Positions 37,944 to 46,246 of a stretch of DNA of 64,000 bases are shown one piece after another. Under the pieces are notes generated by a model. That model saw nothing but the letters and a program-made list of their open reading frames with translations, made no database searches and was not told where the DNA came from. The position numbers and the translations under genes were made by a program. Numbering within the stretch: the first letter of the stretch is position 1; every line of letters starts with the position of its first letter. This DNA is from Vulcanimicrobiota bacterium (GTDB lineage Bacteria; Vulcanimicrobiota; Vulcanimicrobiia; Vulcanimicrobiales; Vulcanimicrobiaceae). The stretch is from assembly GCA_027452165.1 (NCBI GenBank), contig DAIDGX010000004.1, positions 62,001 to 126,000 on the forward strand. The letters run 5' to 3'.

Positions 37944-38954
37944 TTACCGTGCGGCTTGGGGCACTCCCGCTCGATCGAGCGCGATACCGAGATAGAGCCG
38001 GGTGACCTCGTCGTAACTTTCGACGCCGTTCGCGATGCGTTCGCTCTTGAGGTAGGCATTATACGCATGCCACGACCAGCGCGCGAGCCGCGCGTTGATA
38101 CGCTGCGCGTTACGCTTGCGCAGCGCCGCAAAATCGCTCCACACGAGCGGGGTGAACGTCGAACGCGCGTAGTGCGGCAGCGGCGGCAAATACAGAAAGA
38201 GTTCGAGCCAGCCCGAATATCGCAAGACCGGATCGCGTGCGCGCGTGCACGCCAAGATAGCGAGGTAATTCGCCTCGTCTTCGCGCGCGTAGGCGGCATC
38301 GTGGCTCCACTCGTGCGCAAGCGAAAACGGACGTTCGAACCAAAGCAGATCGCTTGCAAGGTGGACGTTCAGGGTGAGCGGATTGATGTAGCCGCTCGTG
38401 CCGGTCGCGTTCATGAACGGGTCTGCGAGGGTGGGTTTGGGGGCATTGACGCTCGGGCTCCAGCGATCGCCGCCCGCCCGCACCACGGGCAGCCACGCCC
38501 GGAACAGCGCCGCGCGATCGAGATGCCGTCGCGCGTGCGCGCGCGGCGCCAGCCGATTCAGTTCGCGGATGGCACGGAGCCGTAACGCATCGATCGTGCG
38601 GTTGTCGATGCGCGCCGCGTCATACCGCACCCGCGTTTCGATCGGCGCACGGTCGTAATTCCAGCCCCAGCTCACTTGAAACCACGTGGCGTAACACGCG
38701 AGGACTGCGAGCGCGCCGAGCCAGTCTCGCCGGCGCAAACGCCACACGACGAGCGCAACACCGAGTAGCACGCTCAGGTCGCCGAGTGACCACGGAGCGA
38801 GCGAGTCGATCGCAACCGCTGCGTGTTCCCAAACAGGATAGGCGCCGTTGACGTACGCACTCTCCACCCAGGCCGCGCTCGGGTGCACGAGCAGCGCGCC
38901 AAGGCCGGCCGCGATCGCGCACAGACGCACCCACAAACGCAAAGAGCCGCTCAT
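37944..38954 (-). CDS. DUF3810-family membrane protein with HExxH site
   Basis: 336 residues from the ATG at 38954. Two or three N-terminal transmembrane segments precede a large domain with SLAHEWSHDAAYAREDEANY (His214, Glu215, His218 and the downstream E-D-E-A-N), the zinc-metallopeptidase-like core of DUF3810. Also present are TSGYINPLTLNVHLASDL and RSTFTPLVWSDF blocks. The assigned ATG lies in the loop of the rpsI terminator-like hairpin; an upstream ATG (38972) and a TTG (38942) are alternatives. Its 3' end is 56 nt before flgB, so it may share a transcript with the flagellar-type cluster. Confidence 0.75.
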   Translation of the reverse strand: MSGSLRLWVRLCAIAAGLGALLVHPSAAWVESAYVNGAYPVWEHAAVAIDSLAPWSLGDLSVLLGVALVVWRLRRRDWLGALAVLACYATWFQVSWGWNYDRAPIETRVRYDAARIDNRTIDALRLRAIRELNRLAPRAHARRHLDRAALFRAWLPVVRAGGDRWSPSVNAPKPTLADPFMNATGTSGYINPLTLNVHLASDLLWFERPFSLAHEWSHDAAYAREDEANYLAILACTRARDPVLRYSGWLELFLYLPPLPHYARSTFTPLVWSDFAALRKRNAQRINARLARWSWHAYNAYLKSERIANGVESYDEVTRLYLGIALDRAGVPQAAR

Positions 38955-38967
38955 CGAGCGGCTCTTT
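38941..38967 (-). terminator. Terminator-like hairpin after rpsI, overlapping the next start codon
   Basis: AAAGAGCCGCT and AGCGGCTCTTT form an 11-bp perfect stem with a 5-nt loop, A-rich before and T-rich after on both strands. It lies about 30 nt past the rpsI stop. The loop contains the ATG proposed for the DUF3810 gene, so termination and the start of that gene are linked. Confidence 0.65.
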
Positions 38968-38997
38968 GGCATCGTAGCGTCGCTGGACGCGAATTCA

Positions 38998-39387
38998 CTA
39001 GCGTTTCGAGAACTGGAAGCGTTTGCGGGCGCGCTTGCGTCCGTACTTCTTCGATTCTTTCTCACGCGGGTCGCGGGTAAGGAAGCCGTGCTTGCGCAGC
39101 GTCTCTTTGAACGACCCGTCCATCTCGACGAGCGCGCGCGCGATCCCGTGGCGCACGGCTCCGGCCTGACCGGTGACGCCGCCGCCTTCGGCTTTGACGA
39201 TCACGTCGAAGCGGGCACCGCTCTGCGTCGCTTCGAGCGGCTGACGCACGATCTGCTGCAGTTGCGGGCGCGGGAAGTACTCTTCGATCGGCTTCTTATT
39301 GACCGTGATGACGCCTTGCCCGAGCACGAGCTTGACGCGCGCAATCGCGCGCTTACGACGTCCGGTAGCTTGAATCTGGTTTTCCAC
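38998..39387 (-). CDS. rpsI: 30S ribosomal protein S9
   Basis: 129 residues ending in the conserved [13 protein letters not shown] tail, which reaches the ribosomal P site. The N-terminal [14 protein letters not shown] and the [19 protein letters not shown] block are standard. It follows rplM by 8 nt, the near-universal rplM-rpsI operon. Confidence 0.98.
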   Translation of the reverse strand: MENQIQATGRRKRAIARVKLVLGQGVITVNKKPIEEYFPRPQLQQIVRQPLEATQSGARFDVIVKAEGGGVTGQAGAVRHGIARALVEMDGSFKETLRKHGFLTRDPREKESKKYGRKRARKRFQFSKR

Positions 39388-39395
39388 AGCTTCTC

Positions 39396-39821
39396 CTAGA
39401 ACAGCGGTTGCGGCTTCTGCGCGTCGTGCGGATGTTCGGCTCCGGCGTACACCTTGAGGCGTCCGAGCTGAACGTCACGCATGCGATTGGTCGGGAGCAT
39501 GCCGCGCACGGCCTTCTCAATCAGACGCTCGGGGTGCTTGTCGTGAATCTCACGCGCCGTCTGCGTCTTGAGGCCGCCCGGGAATCCGCTGTGGCGGTGA
39601 TAGACCTTCTCGTCCCACTTCTTGCCACCGAGTTCGATCTTCTCCGCGTTGATCACCACGACGAAGTCACCGTCGTCGATGTGCGGCGTCCAGCTCGGCT
39701 TGTGCTTGCCCGAGAGCGCGCGCGCAATGCGCACCGCGAGCGTGCCGAGGCGTTGCCCGGCCGCATCGACGATGTACCAACTGTGCGCCGTATCTGCGGT
39801 CTTCTGCAGGGTCGTTCGCAT
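39396..39821 (-). CDS. rplM: 50S ribosomal protein L13
   Basis: 141 residues, normal length, with [49 protein letters not shown] and the [10 protein letters not shown] block. First gene of the rplM-rpsI operon. Its promoter should lie in 39822-39935, divergent from the MarR gene. A small GC hairpin (CCCCG, loop, CGGGG around 39858-39872) is present in the leader; its role is unknown. Confidence 0.98.
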   Translation of the reverse strand: MRTTLQKTADTAHSWYIVDAAGQRLGTLAVRIARALSGKHKPSWTPHIDDGDFVVVINAEKIELGGKKWDEKVYHRHSGFPGGLKTQTAREIHDKHPERLIEKAVRGMLPTNRMRDVQLGRLKVYAGAEHPHDAQKPQPLF

Positions 39822-39936
39822 CTATCGAAATCCTGAAAACAATCGAGTAACAACTCCACCCCGGAGGCGGGGCGAACTTTGGCATCTTAGCCCCTGTTCC
39901 AAGCGGCGTCAAGCGATTTCCGCGTCTTTCTTTTGC

Positions 39937-39966
39937 TTGACATGTACTTGACTCATCAAATATCAT
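39937..39966 (+). promoter_or_regulatory. Sigma-70-type promoter of the MarR gene with embedded palindrome
   Basis: TTGACA (39937-39942) and TATCAT (39961-39966) are spaced by 18 nt. A TTGACTCATCAA palindrome (39948-39959) fills the spacer and is a likely self-repression operator. The -10 box ends only 7 nt before the ATG at 39974, so the transcript would be leaderless or nearly so. Confidence 0.6.
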
Positions 39967-39973
39967 CCCGGGT

Positions 39974-40381
39974 ATGCCGACCGACGCCATCGAGACCCTC
40001 CTCGCCCTTGCGCAGGCCCACGCAACGGTTACACGCGCCATCGAGGTGCAGGGGCTCAGCTTTGCCGAGCTGCGCCTGCTGCTCGTATTGCGGGCCGCCC
40101 AGCCGCACGGCCGCCGCCCGACCGAACTCGCTCGCGAGGTGCTCCTCACCCCTTCGGGCGTCACCCGCGCCCTGCTGCCGCTCGAGAAGCGCGGCATCGT
40201 CGAACGCGAGCGCGACCCGGACGACGCCCGCGCCTCACAGATTCGCCTCACCACCGCGGGCGTGACGCTCCTGGACGACGCCCTCATCCCGGCGGGTGAA
40301 CGCGCGAGCAAACTGCTGCGCCGATTGAGCCTCGGTCAAACCAAACAACTCCAGCGTCTGCTCGAAGAGATCGGCCGCTAA
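39974..40381 (+). CDS. MarR-family transcriptional regulator
   Basis: 135 residues. The winged helix-turn-helix is clear: LSFAELRLLLVLRAAQP, PTELAREVLLTPSGVTRALL, PLEKRGIVERERDPDDARAS and the wing RLTTAGVTLL. C-terminal helices form the dimer interface. It is divergent from rplM and convergent with truA, and no typical MarR target (efflux pump or stress enzyme) is adjacent, so the target may be itself or distant genes. Confidence 0.9.
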   Translation: MPTDAIETLLALAQAHATVTRAIEVQGLSFAELRLLLVLRAAQPHGRRPTELAREVLLTPSGVTRALLPLEKRGIVERERDPDDARASQIRLTTAGVTLLDDALIPAGERASKLLRRLSLGQTKQLQRLLEEIGR

Positions 40382-40424
40382 CGGACACAGGCTCCCGCGC
40401 TTCAGGCCGGATCGACGAGGCCGG

Positions 40425-41201
40425 CTACCGGCTCCACGGAAAGACGGCGGGCTCTGCATAGGAATCGTAGCCGTCTTCGTATCGAACGCCCGCGAGATAG
40501 AGCCCGTGCGGCGGCGCCGTAAGACCGGCCGCCGCACGGGAGCGCGCGTCGAGCATCGAACGCACGGCGCGGGGATCGCGGCGCCCGCTGCCGCACTCGA
40601 CGAGCGTTCCGACGATCGTGCGCACCATGCGATGCAAGAAACCGTCCGCCGCGATGCGCACGCGAACGATCGCGTCTCGGCGCTCGATTTCGAGCATGCG
40701 AACCGTTCGCACCGTGATGCCGTTATCGGGAACGCTCGCGCAGAACGAGCGAAAATCGTGCTCGCCCACAAGCAGCGCCGCCGCCTCGCGCATGCGCGCG
40801 AGATCGAGCGGACGATAGACGTGATAGGCCCGTTCGGCGAGCAGCGCGGAGCGGTCCGGGCGATTGAGGATCGCGTACACGTAGGTGCGTTCGCGCGCCG
40901 AGAAACGCGCGGAGAAGCCGTCAGGCACCACCGCGACGTCGCGCACGCTGATATCGGCGGGCAACGAGCTGTTGAGCGCGATCGCGAGACGCTGGAACGG
41001 AAACGAGCGGGCCGTGGTAAATGAGACCACCTGCCCGCTCGCGTGTACGCCCGTATCGGTGCGTCCGGCGCCGGTGAGCTTCACCGGTTCGTCGAGCATC
41101 CGGGCGAGTTCGGCCTCGATCGTGGCCGCAACGGTTCGTACCGACGGCTGCCACTGAAAGCCGCAAAAACGCGAACCGTCGTATTCGACGGCCGCTCGCA
41201 C
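40425..41201 (-). CDS. truA: tRNA pseudouridine(38-40) synthase TruA
   Basis: 258 residues from the GTG at 41201, with AGGCG seven bases upstream. The catalytic Asp lies in GAGRTDTGVHASGQV; other family blocks are YDGSRFCGFQWQP, FSARFSARERTYVYAI, ADGFLHRMVRTIVGTL and TAPPHGLYLAGV. The enzyme modifies U38-U40 in tRNA anticodon arms. It follows the DUF5069 gene by 8 nt on the same strand. Confidence 0.94.
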   Translation of the reverse strand: MRAAVEYDGSRFCGFQWQPSVRTVAATIEAELARMLDEPVKLTGAGRTDTGVHASGQVVSFTTARSFPFQRLAIALNSSLPADISVRDVAVVPDGFSARFSARERTYVYAILNRPDRSALLAERAYHVYRPLDLARMREAAALLVGEHDFRSFCASVPDNGITVRTVRMLEIERRDAIVRVRIAADGFLHRMVRTIVGTLVECGSGRRDPRAVRSMLDARSRAAAGLTAPPHGLYLAGVRYEDGYDSYAEPAVFPWSR

Positions 41202-41209
41202 GGTGACGC

Positions 41210-41650
41210 CTATGCGTGCGTCGCCTGACGCACCGGAACGGTGCGCTTCTCGTCCAGATCCAGCAAGTCGGCCCAGGTCATCACGTCGGTGCGATCCGGA
41301 GCCACTTGGCTGCGAAGGTTCAGAAAATATTGGAGCGATTCTCCCTCGGGTTGATGCGAGACCCATTCCCGGTTCCAGCGCTCGATCTCCTCGGCCGGCT
41401 TCTTGTCAATGAAGGTTTTGACGTACGCATAGATCTCGTCGTCGTTCTTCGCGTTCTTGATCACTTCGAAGAGCGCGTCGTGATCGATGCCCAGAAACGA
41501 GAAGACCGCCACATCCATCGGGCAATTGAAGTTGTACTCGCCCGGATTGCCGTGCGCGAGGGCCTTGCCTTTGTCGATCGCGCGGCCGATCTGCACGAGG
41601 CCGTGCACCTTATCGTGCACGCTGCGGGGATACTCTTTGGTCAGGTCCAT
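41210..41650 (-). CDS. DUF5069-family protein
   Basis: 146 residues with the DUF5069 features: MDLTKEYPRSVHDKVHGLVQ, a GRAIDKGKALAHGNPGEYNF segment, NCPMDVAVFSFLGID and a C-terminal helix around FIDKKPAEEIERWNREW. Function unknown. Soluble, no signal peptide. It probably forms a two-gene unit with truA. Confidence 0.8.
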   Translation of the reverse strand: MDLTKEYPRSVHDKVHGLVQIGRAIDKGKALAHGNPGEYNFNCPMDVAVFSFLGIDHDALFEVIKNAKNDDEIYAYVKTFIDKKPAEEIERWNREWVSHQPEGESLQYFLNLRSQVAPDRTDVMTWADLLDLDEKRTVPVRQATHA

Positions 41651-41743
41651 GCTCGAGGCTCCTTCGAAAACGGTTGGTACACCGCTTGATGACCCCGCTA
41701 ACGAAACATCGGTTGCAGCTTTTGCGTAGCCGCGAGCGAGCGC

Positions 41744-43243
41744 CTAGCCGTGCTGACGCTGGAGCGGGAAGAGCAGCACGTCGCGGATCGAGGTGTTGTT
41801 GGTTAGGAGCATCACCAGACGATCCATACCGATCCCGATACCGGCCGTCGGCGGCATGCCGTACTCGAGCGCGCGCACGAAGTCCCAATCGGGCTCGGGT
41901 ATCTCCTCATCGCCCTTCGCACGTTCGTCGATCTGTGCTTCGAAGCGCGCGCGCTGATCGTCAGGATCGTTCAACTCCGTAAACGCGTTCGAAATCTCCA
42001 TGTTGGCACAGAAGAGTTCGTACCGATCGACCAGTTCACGGTCATCCGCTTTGCGTTTGGCGAGCGGCGAGATCAGCACGGGATAGTCGACGACGAAGGT
42101 CGGCGCAATCAGGTGCGGCTCGAGGACCCGTTCGAAGATCTTGTCGAGCGCGTGGCCGTGGGTTGGCGACTCCGGCAAACCGAGCTCGCGCAGGATCTCC
42201 GTGGCCCCCTTCGGGTCGAGCAGGCGTTCGCGCGTGAACCGGCCGTCGGAATACTTCGCGATGCCTTCGAGGTAACCGATGCGCGCAAACGGACGCGCAA
42301 ACGAGATCGTGCGTTCGCCGATCTGCAGATCGGTGCCGCCGCCCGAGACGACACCTGCGAGATGCGCGATCAACGCCTCGTTGAAGTCCATCATGTCGTG
42401 GACGTCCCAATACGCGGCATAGAGTTCGAGCATCGTGAACTCGGGATTGTGCGTCGTGTCGATGCCTTCGTTGCGAAAGATCCGCCCGATCTCGTACACG
42501 CGCTCCATCCCGCCGACGATCAAACGCTTCAGATTCAGTTCGGTCGCGATACGTAGCTGCATCGCCTCGCCCGAGAGCGCGTTTACGTGCGTGAGGAATG
42601 GGCGAGCGGAGGCGCCACCGGCCACGTGCAGCAACGTGGGCGTCTCGACCTCGAAAAAACCTTGCCCGTCGATGAATCGGCGCGTCTCCGCGATGATACG
42701 CGAGCGCATGATCATCGTGTCGCGAACCTCGCTATTGACGATCAGATCGACATAGCGCTGGCGGTATCGCTTCTCAACGTCCTGCAAGCCGTGCCACTTG
42801 TCGGGGAGCGGCATCAGGGCCTTACCGAGCACGGCGAATTTCAGGACGTGCAGCGTAAGGTCGCCCTTCTTCGAGCGAAACATGAAGCCGTGCACACCGA
42901 CGAGATCGCCGCGATCGAGATCTTCCCAATCGGCAAACGACGCGTCGCCAATCTCGTCTTTACGGATATAGCACTGGATCCGCCCGGTTCGATCGTGCAG
43001 GTCGGCAAAGATCGTTTTGCCCATCGTGCGCTTCGACATCAGGCGCCCGGCAAGATACCAGTTCTCCGATTCGGCATGCTGTCCGACCTCGAGGAAGCCG
43101 TATCGCGCGAGCAGCTCTTGCGCCGACGCATCGACGGGATAGCGCGTTTGCGTAAACGGATCGTTGCCGCGCGAACGCAAAGCGGCCAGATTGTCGCGTC
43201 TGGCCGCTACGAGGGCAGCTTCGGATTTCCCGAGCTCGTCCAT
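41744..43243 (-). CDS. lysS: Lysyl-tRNA synthetase, class II
   Basis: 499 residues: an N-terminal OB-fold (KRTMGKTIFADLHDRTGRIQ) for the anticodon and a class II catalytic domain with motif 2 FRNEGIDTTHNPEFTMLE and motif 3 GIGIGMDRLVMLLT. Lysine-binding EISNAFTELNDPDDQR is present. The gene follows greA by 24 nt, the common greA-lysS pair. Confidence 0.97.
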   Translation of the reverse strand: MDELGKSEAALVAARRDNLAALRSRGNDPFTQTRYPVDASAQELLARYGFLEVGQHAESENWYLAGRLMSKRTMGKTIFADLHDRTGRIQCYIRKDEIGDASFADWEDLDRGDLVGVHGFMFRSKKGDLTLHVLKFAVLGKALMPLPDKWHGLQDVEKRYRQRYVDLIVNSEVRDTMIMRSRIIAETRRFIDGQGFFEVETPTLLHVAGGASARPFLTHVNALSGEAMQLRIATELNLKRLIVGGMERVYEIGRIFRNEGIDTTHNPEFTMLELYAAYWDVHDMMDFNEALIAHLAGVVSGGGTDLQIGERTISFARPFARIGYLEGIAKYSDGRFTRERLLDPKGATEILRELGLPESPTHGHALDKIFERVLEPHLIAPTFVVDYPVLISPLAKRKADDRELVDRYELFCANMEISNAFTELNDPDDQRARFEAQIDERAKGDEEIPEPDWDFVRALEYGMPPTAGIGIGMDRLVMLLTNNTSIRDVLLFPLQRQHG

Positions 43244-43267
43244 GGATCTCCAGCCTCTATGCGAGGA

Positions 43268-43789
43268 TTACGATGCTTTCTTCGCCGTCTTCTTCGCCGG
43301 GGCGGCGCCGTTGGTGCTGCGGATCGATTCGATCTTGTACTTCACCACGCCGCGCGGGGTGGTGACATCGACCGTCTCGCCCTTCTTGTGCCCGATGAGC
43401 GCGCGACCGAGCGGGGACTCATTCGAGATGCGTTGCACCTTCGGATCGGCCTCGGCCGAACCGACGATGTGAAACTCATAGCTCTCGTTGTTCTTGAGGT
43501 CTTTGACCTTGACCGTCGCACCCAAGTGCGCTTCGTCGGCTGCGTACTCCGACTCGTCGATGAGACGCGCACCGCGAATCATCGCCTCGAGCTTCAGGAT
43601 ACGCCCTTCGATGAACGCCTGCTCTTGCTTGGCATCCTCGTACTCGGCGTTCTCGCTCAGGTCGCCGTACTCTTTAGCCTGACGAATCCGATCGTTGACT
43701 TCTTTCCGATGGACGGTCTTCAACTCGTCGAGCTCATTTTGGAGCTTTTCGAGTCCCTCGGCGGTGAGGATGATCTCTTTCTCGTTCAA
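43268..43789 (-). CDS. greA: Transcription elongation factor GreA
   Basis: 173 residues. Coiled-coil N-terminal domain with LTAEGLEKLQNELDELKTVH, AKEYGDLSENAEYEDAKQEQ and FIEGRILKLE, then the FKBP-like C-terminal domain with GSAEADPKVQRISNESPLG and RALIGHKKGETVDVTTP. The acidic DLSENAEYEDAK tip is intact, so backtracked-complex cleavage should work. The protein carries a short extra Ala/Lys tail. Confidence 0.96.
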   Translation of the reverse strand: MNEKEIILTAEGLEKLQNELDELKTVHRKEVNDRIRQAKEYGDLSENAEYEDAKQEQAFIEGRILKLEAMIRGARLIDESEYAADEAHLGATVKVKDLKNNESYEFHIVGSAEADPKVQRISNESPLGRALIGHKKGETVDVTTPRGVVKYKIESIRSTNGAAPAKKTAKKAS

Positions 43790-43870
43790 ATCGAGCGACC
43801 CCGGATAACAGCAAACGCGCCCATGGAGGACGCTGGCGCGGTGTGTTTGGGGAGCCCTCTGCGTTCCCCT

Positions 43871-45208
43871 TCAATCGCTGCGCAGCCCCCGGCCACGCAA
43901 CAGTGCAAAAGGTATACCCAGCAGGATGCCGCCCCATGCATAGTACTGCAGGGTTCTATCCTCGACGCCGATCGTGGCCACGAGGACCCCGAAGAGCGCT
44001 GCGGCCCCGAGAACGGGCACGATCACCCCGCCCAAGCGCGCCTCGCGCTCGCCCCAGAAGCGTCGCGCCGCCGCCGCGGCCGAAAGAACGAAGAGGAGCC
44101 CCAGAAAAACGGAACTCGCGTTCAAGACAATCTCGAGCTGAGCGGCCGCGCTTTGCGAGAAGCCGGTGACCAGTTCGCAGACGGTCACCAGAACGGCGAC
44201 GACGCCGAGCGCCCAGAGCGGTTCGTCGCGACGGTCGAGTTCACCGAGGGCGCGCGGCAATACGCCGTCGCGCCCCATCGCGAAGACCGAACGCGAAAGG
44301 TACAGAATCGTCGTCCAGAGCGTGGAGAGCGTGGAAAGCAAGACCGTGACGACGATGATCGTGCGCCACCAACCCCCACCGAGCAACTCGCCGACATAGG
44401 CGAGCGTATCGGCTTGGTGATCGACGAAGCCCGTCAACGTACCAAGGTGCAAGTAGGCGTACATGCAGCCCACAAGCACGAGCGTCGAGAGGATCAACCC
44501 CGCGATCCCGCCGCGCCCCGAGGCCGAGGCCGTATCGTCCACCTCTTCGCTCGTCGAAGCGCTCACCTCCCACCCGTCGCTCATCCATACCGCAAGCGTC
44601 ATCGCGGTAACGAAGCCAGCGATACCCACACCGGGAAGCGGCGGCGTCGCACCCGCGACCGGTGCGACGGCATGCGGATGCACGACGTACGCGGCGATCG
44701 CCGTCGCGACCAGCACGACGATTTCGAAGGCGAGCGCGAGAAACGTGACGAGCGCCGTCGGACGCACGCCCGCATAGAGCATGAGCGAACTCGCTAAAAT
44801 CCACACCGCTCCGACGATCGCGGCCCACGCGGGATCGTTTTCGTACGCGGGCGCAACGAGCGCGAGCGTGTAGATGCCGGCCGGCACCGCAATCGCCATC
44901 GTCGCAAAGAAATTGGAGAGCAGCAGCAGCCACGCGCCGTAGGCGCCCATACGATCGCCGAAGGCCATCCGTATCCACGAGTACGACGAGCCCGCGTTCG
45001 GCGCGATGCGCGACAGGTACGAAAACGAGACGGCGACGCAGAGCATGATCGCCGAGAGCGCGACGAGCGCGACGGGCGAGCCGAAACCGGCCGCCGCCAC
45101 CATCGGCCCCATCGTCGAGGCAAGCGAATACGCCGGCCCCATCGACGCCGAGGCAAGCACCGAAATATCGAAATAATGGAGGACGCGCGGGAGGTGACGC
45201 GCCGCCAC
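43871..45208 (-). CDS. APC-family amino acid permease
   Basis: 445 residues, about 12 transmembrane helices. APC signatures: MGPAYSLASTMGPMVAAAGF, SRIAPNAGSSYSWIRMAFGD, SDGWEVSASTSEEVDD and LWTTILYLSRSVFAMGRDG. It imports or exchanges an amino acid or amine. GTG start overlapping the upstream stop by one base (TAGTG), so it is coupled to the quinate-dehydrogenase-like gene. With an aminotransferase in the same run of genes it may bring in the amine substrate; this is inference. Confidence 0.88.
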   Translation of the reverse strand: MAARHLPRVLHYFDISVLASASMGPAYSLASTMGPMVAAAGFGSPVALVALSAIMLCVAVSFSYLSRIAPNAGSSYSWIRMAFGDRMGAYGAWLLLLSNFFATMAIAVPAGIYTLALVAPAYENDPAWAAIVGAVWILASSLMLYAGVRPTALVTFLALAFEIVVLVATAIAAYVVHPHAVAPVAGATPPLPGVGIAGFVTAMTLAVWMSDGWEVSASTSEEVDDTASASGRGGIAGLILSTLVLVGCMYAYLHLGTLTGFVDHQADTLAYVGELLGGGWWRTIIVVTVLLSTLSTLWTTILYLSRSVFAMGRDGVLPRALGELDRRDEPLWALGVVAVLVTVCELVTGFSQSAAAQLEIVLNASSVFLGLLFVLSAAAAARRFWGEREARLGGVIVPVLGAAALFGVLVATIGVEDRTLQYYAWGGILLGIPFALLRGRGLRSD

Positions 45209-46116
45209 TAGCCGTTCAAGGGCACGACGCGCGGGGTGAGATGGAGTTCACGCAACACGCGATCGTAATCGGCGGCCGTTACGTCTTCCCAACGCTTGCC
45301 GAGCAGCGCCAGCAGCGCCGCTTCGATGACGTTGGTGCCAAACGAACGCCCGGCAAAATCGGGCGTCGTCGTGATCAACATCGTTACGCCGCGCGCGCGC
45401 AGTTCCTCGATGTTCGCTTCGGTGACGGTGTTCGTGAGCACGATCTTCCCGTCGAGACGATCGGGCATGAACTGCCGCATGAAGTGGAAGTCGCCAGCGA
45501 TCACGTCGGCTTCGTCGTAGTACTGCGGGTATTTCGGTTGCGGCGGCTTCTCCTGTTTCTTGCCGGTCGGATAGAAAAACTGGAAGGGCAGCTTGCACGC
45601 ATCGGGGAGATACTTCTCCGCCATCTCTTCGAACGTATGAAGATCGCGCACCGCGATGTCCTTATCGAGCGCGAAGATGAAGTCGCCAAAAAGCACGTCG
45701 GCACCGGCATCAACGAGCGCTTGCGCCATGCCGAAGCGGTCGAGCGCGCTCACCATCAGCACTTTCTTGTCGCGCAGATCGATCGTGAGCTCGTCTCGCA
45801 TGAAACGGACCGCCGCGCGCTCGAGCGTATTCTTCAGCCCGCTCCCGTCGACGACCGGCGTGATCTTGGCCGCCTGCAGCAAACGCAGCCCGTCGCGCAG
45901 CGCATAGCGCTTCGAGCCCGCGTACAGATACACGTCGATGCCGCCAAGCCCGATCGCATCGACGGTCCCGTCGAGTTCCGCCATCTTCGCAAGCGCAACG
46001 TCGAGCTTTCCATCGACGCCCTCGCGTGAAATATCGAACTCTTCACCGAGCAGCTTCACGACCGCGCGATGATCGCGTGTCGAGGACCCGAGCGAAACCG
46101 AAACGATGCGTTTCAC
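45208..46116 (-). CDS. Quinate 5-dehydrogenase-like protein of unclear function
   Basis: 302 residues from a GTG at 46116. The sequence has repeated Rossmann-like pieces: an N-terminal IVSVSLGSSTRDHRAVVKLL, GLGGIDVYLYAGSKRYALRD, KKVLMVSALDRFGMAQALVD, and a conserved tail LTNTVTEANIEELRARGVTM with TTTPDFAGRSFGTNVIEAAL. Such proteins are commonly named quinate/shikimate 5-dehydrogenase in annotation, without strong biochemical support known to me. Its neighbours suggest a role in the aminotransferase/reductase pathway rather than aromatic synthesis. Confidence 0.6.
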   Translation of the reverse strand: MKRIVSVSLGSSTRDHRAVVKLLGEEFDISREGVDGKLDVALAKMAELDGTVDAIGLGGIDVYLYAGSKRYALRDGLRLLQAAKITPVVDGSGLKNTLERAAVRFMRDELTIDLRDKKVLMVSALDRFGMAQALVDAGADVLFGDFIFALDKDIAVRDLHTFEEMAEKYLPDACKLPFQFFYPTGKKQEKPPQPKYPQYYDEADVIAGDFHFMRQFMPDRLDGKIVLTNTVTEANIEELRARGVTMLITTTPDFAGRSFGTNVIEAALLALLGKRWEDVTAADYDRVLRELHLTPRVVPLNG

Positions 46117-46246
46117 GTTTACAGGCGCTCCGCCCCGGGCTCCGCGCCCCCCACTTCGTGGGGCCCCCATACCACGGCGCGCGACAGATCTCCGTTCGCC
46201 GGAGATCCCCCTGGGGCGCGCCGAACGAATTCTGATACGCGAGCGA
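46117..46246. repeat. Hairpin-rich spacer related to the one at 49.1 kb
   Basis: Contains CCCCAC-TTC-GTGGGG (46149-46163) and GATCTCCG-TTCGC-CGGAGATC (46187-46207), plus GCGCGC-rich flanks. The spacer upstream of the aminotransferase has comparable pieces (CCCAC-TT-GTGGG, GATCTCCG). It may be a terminator/attenuator between the reductase and dehydrogenase genes, or a REP-like element. Confidence 0.45.
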
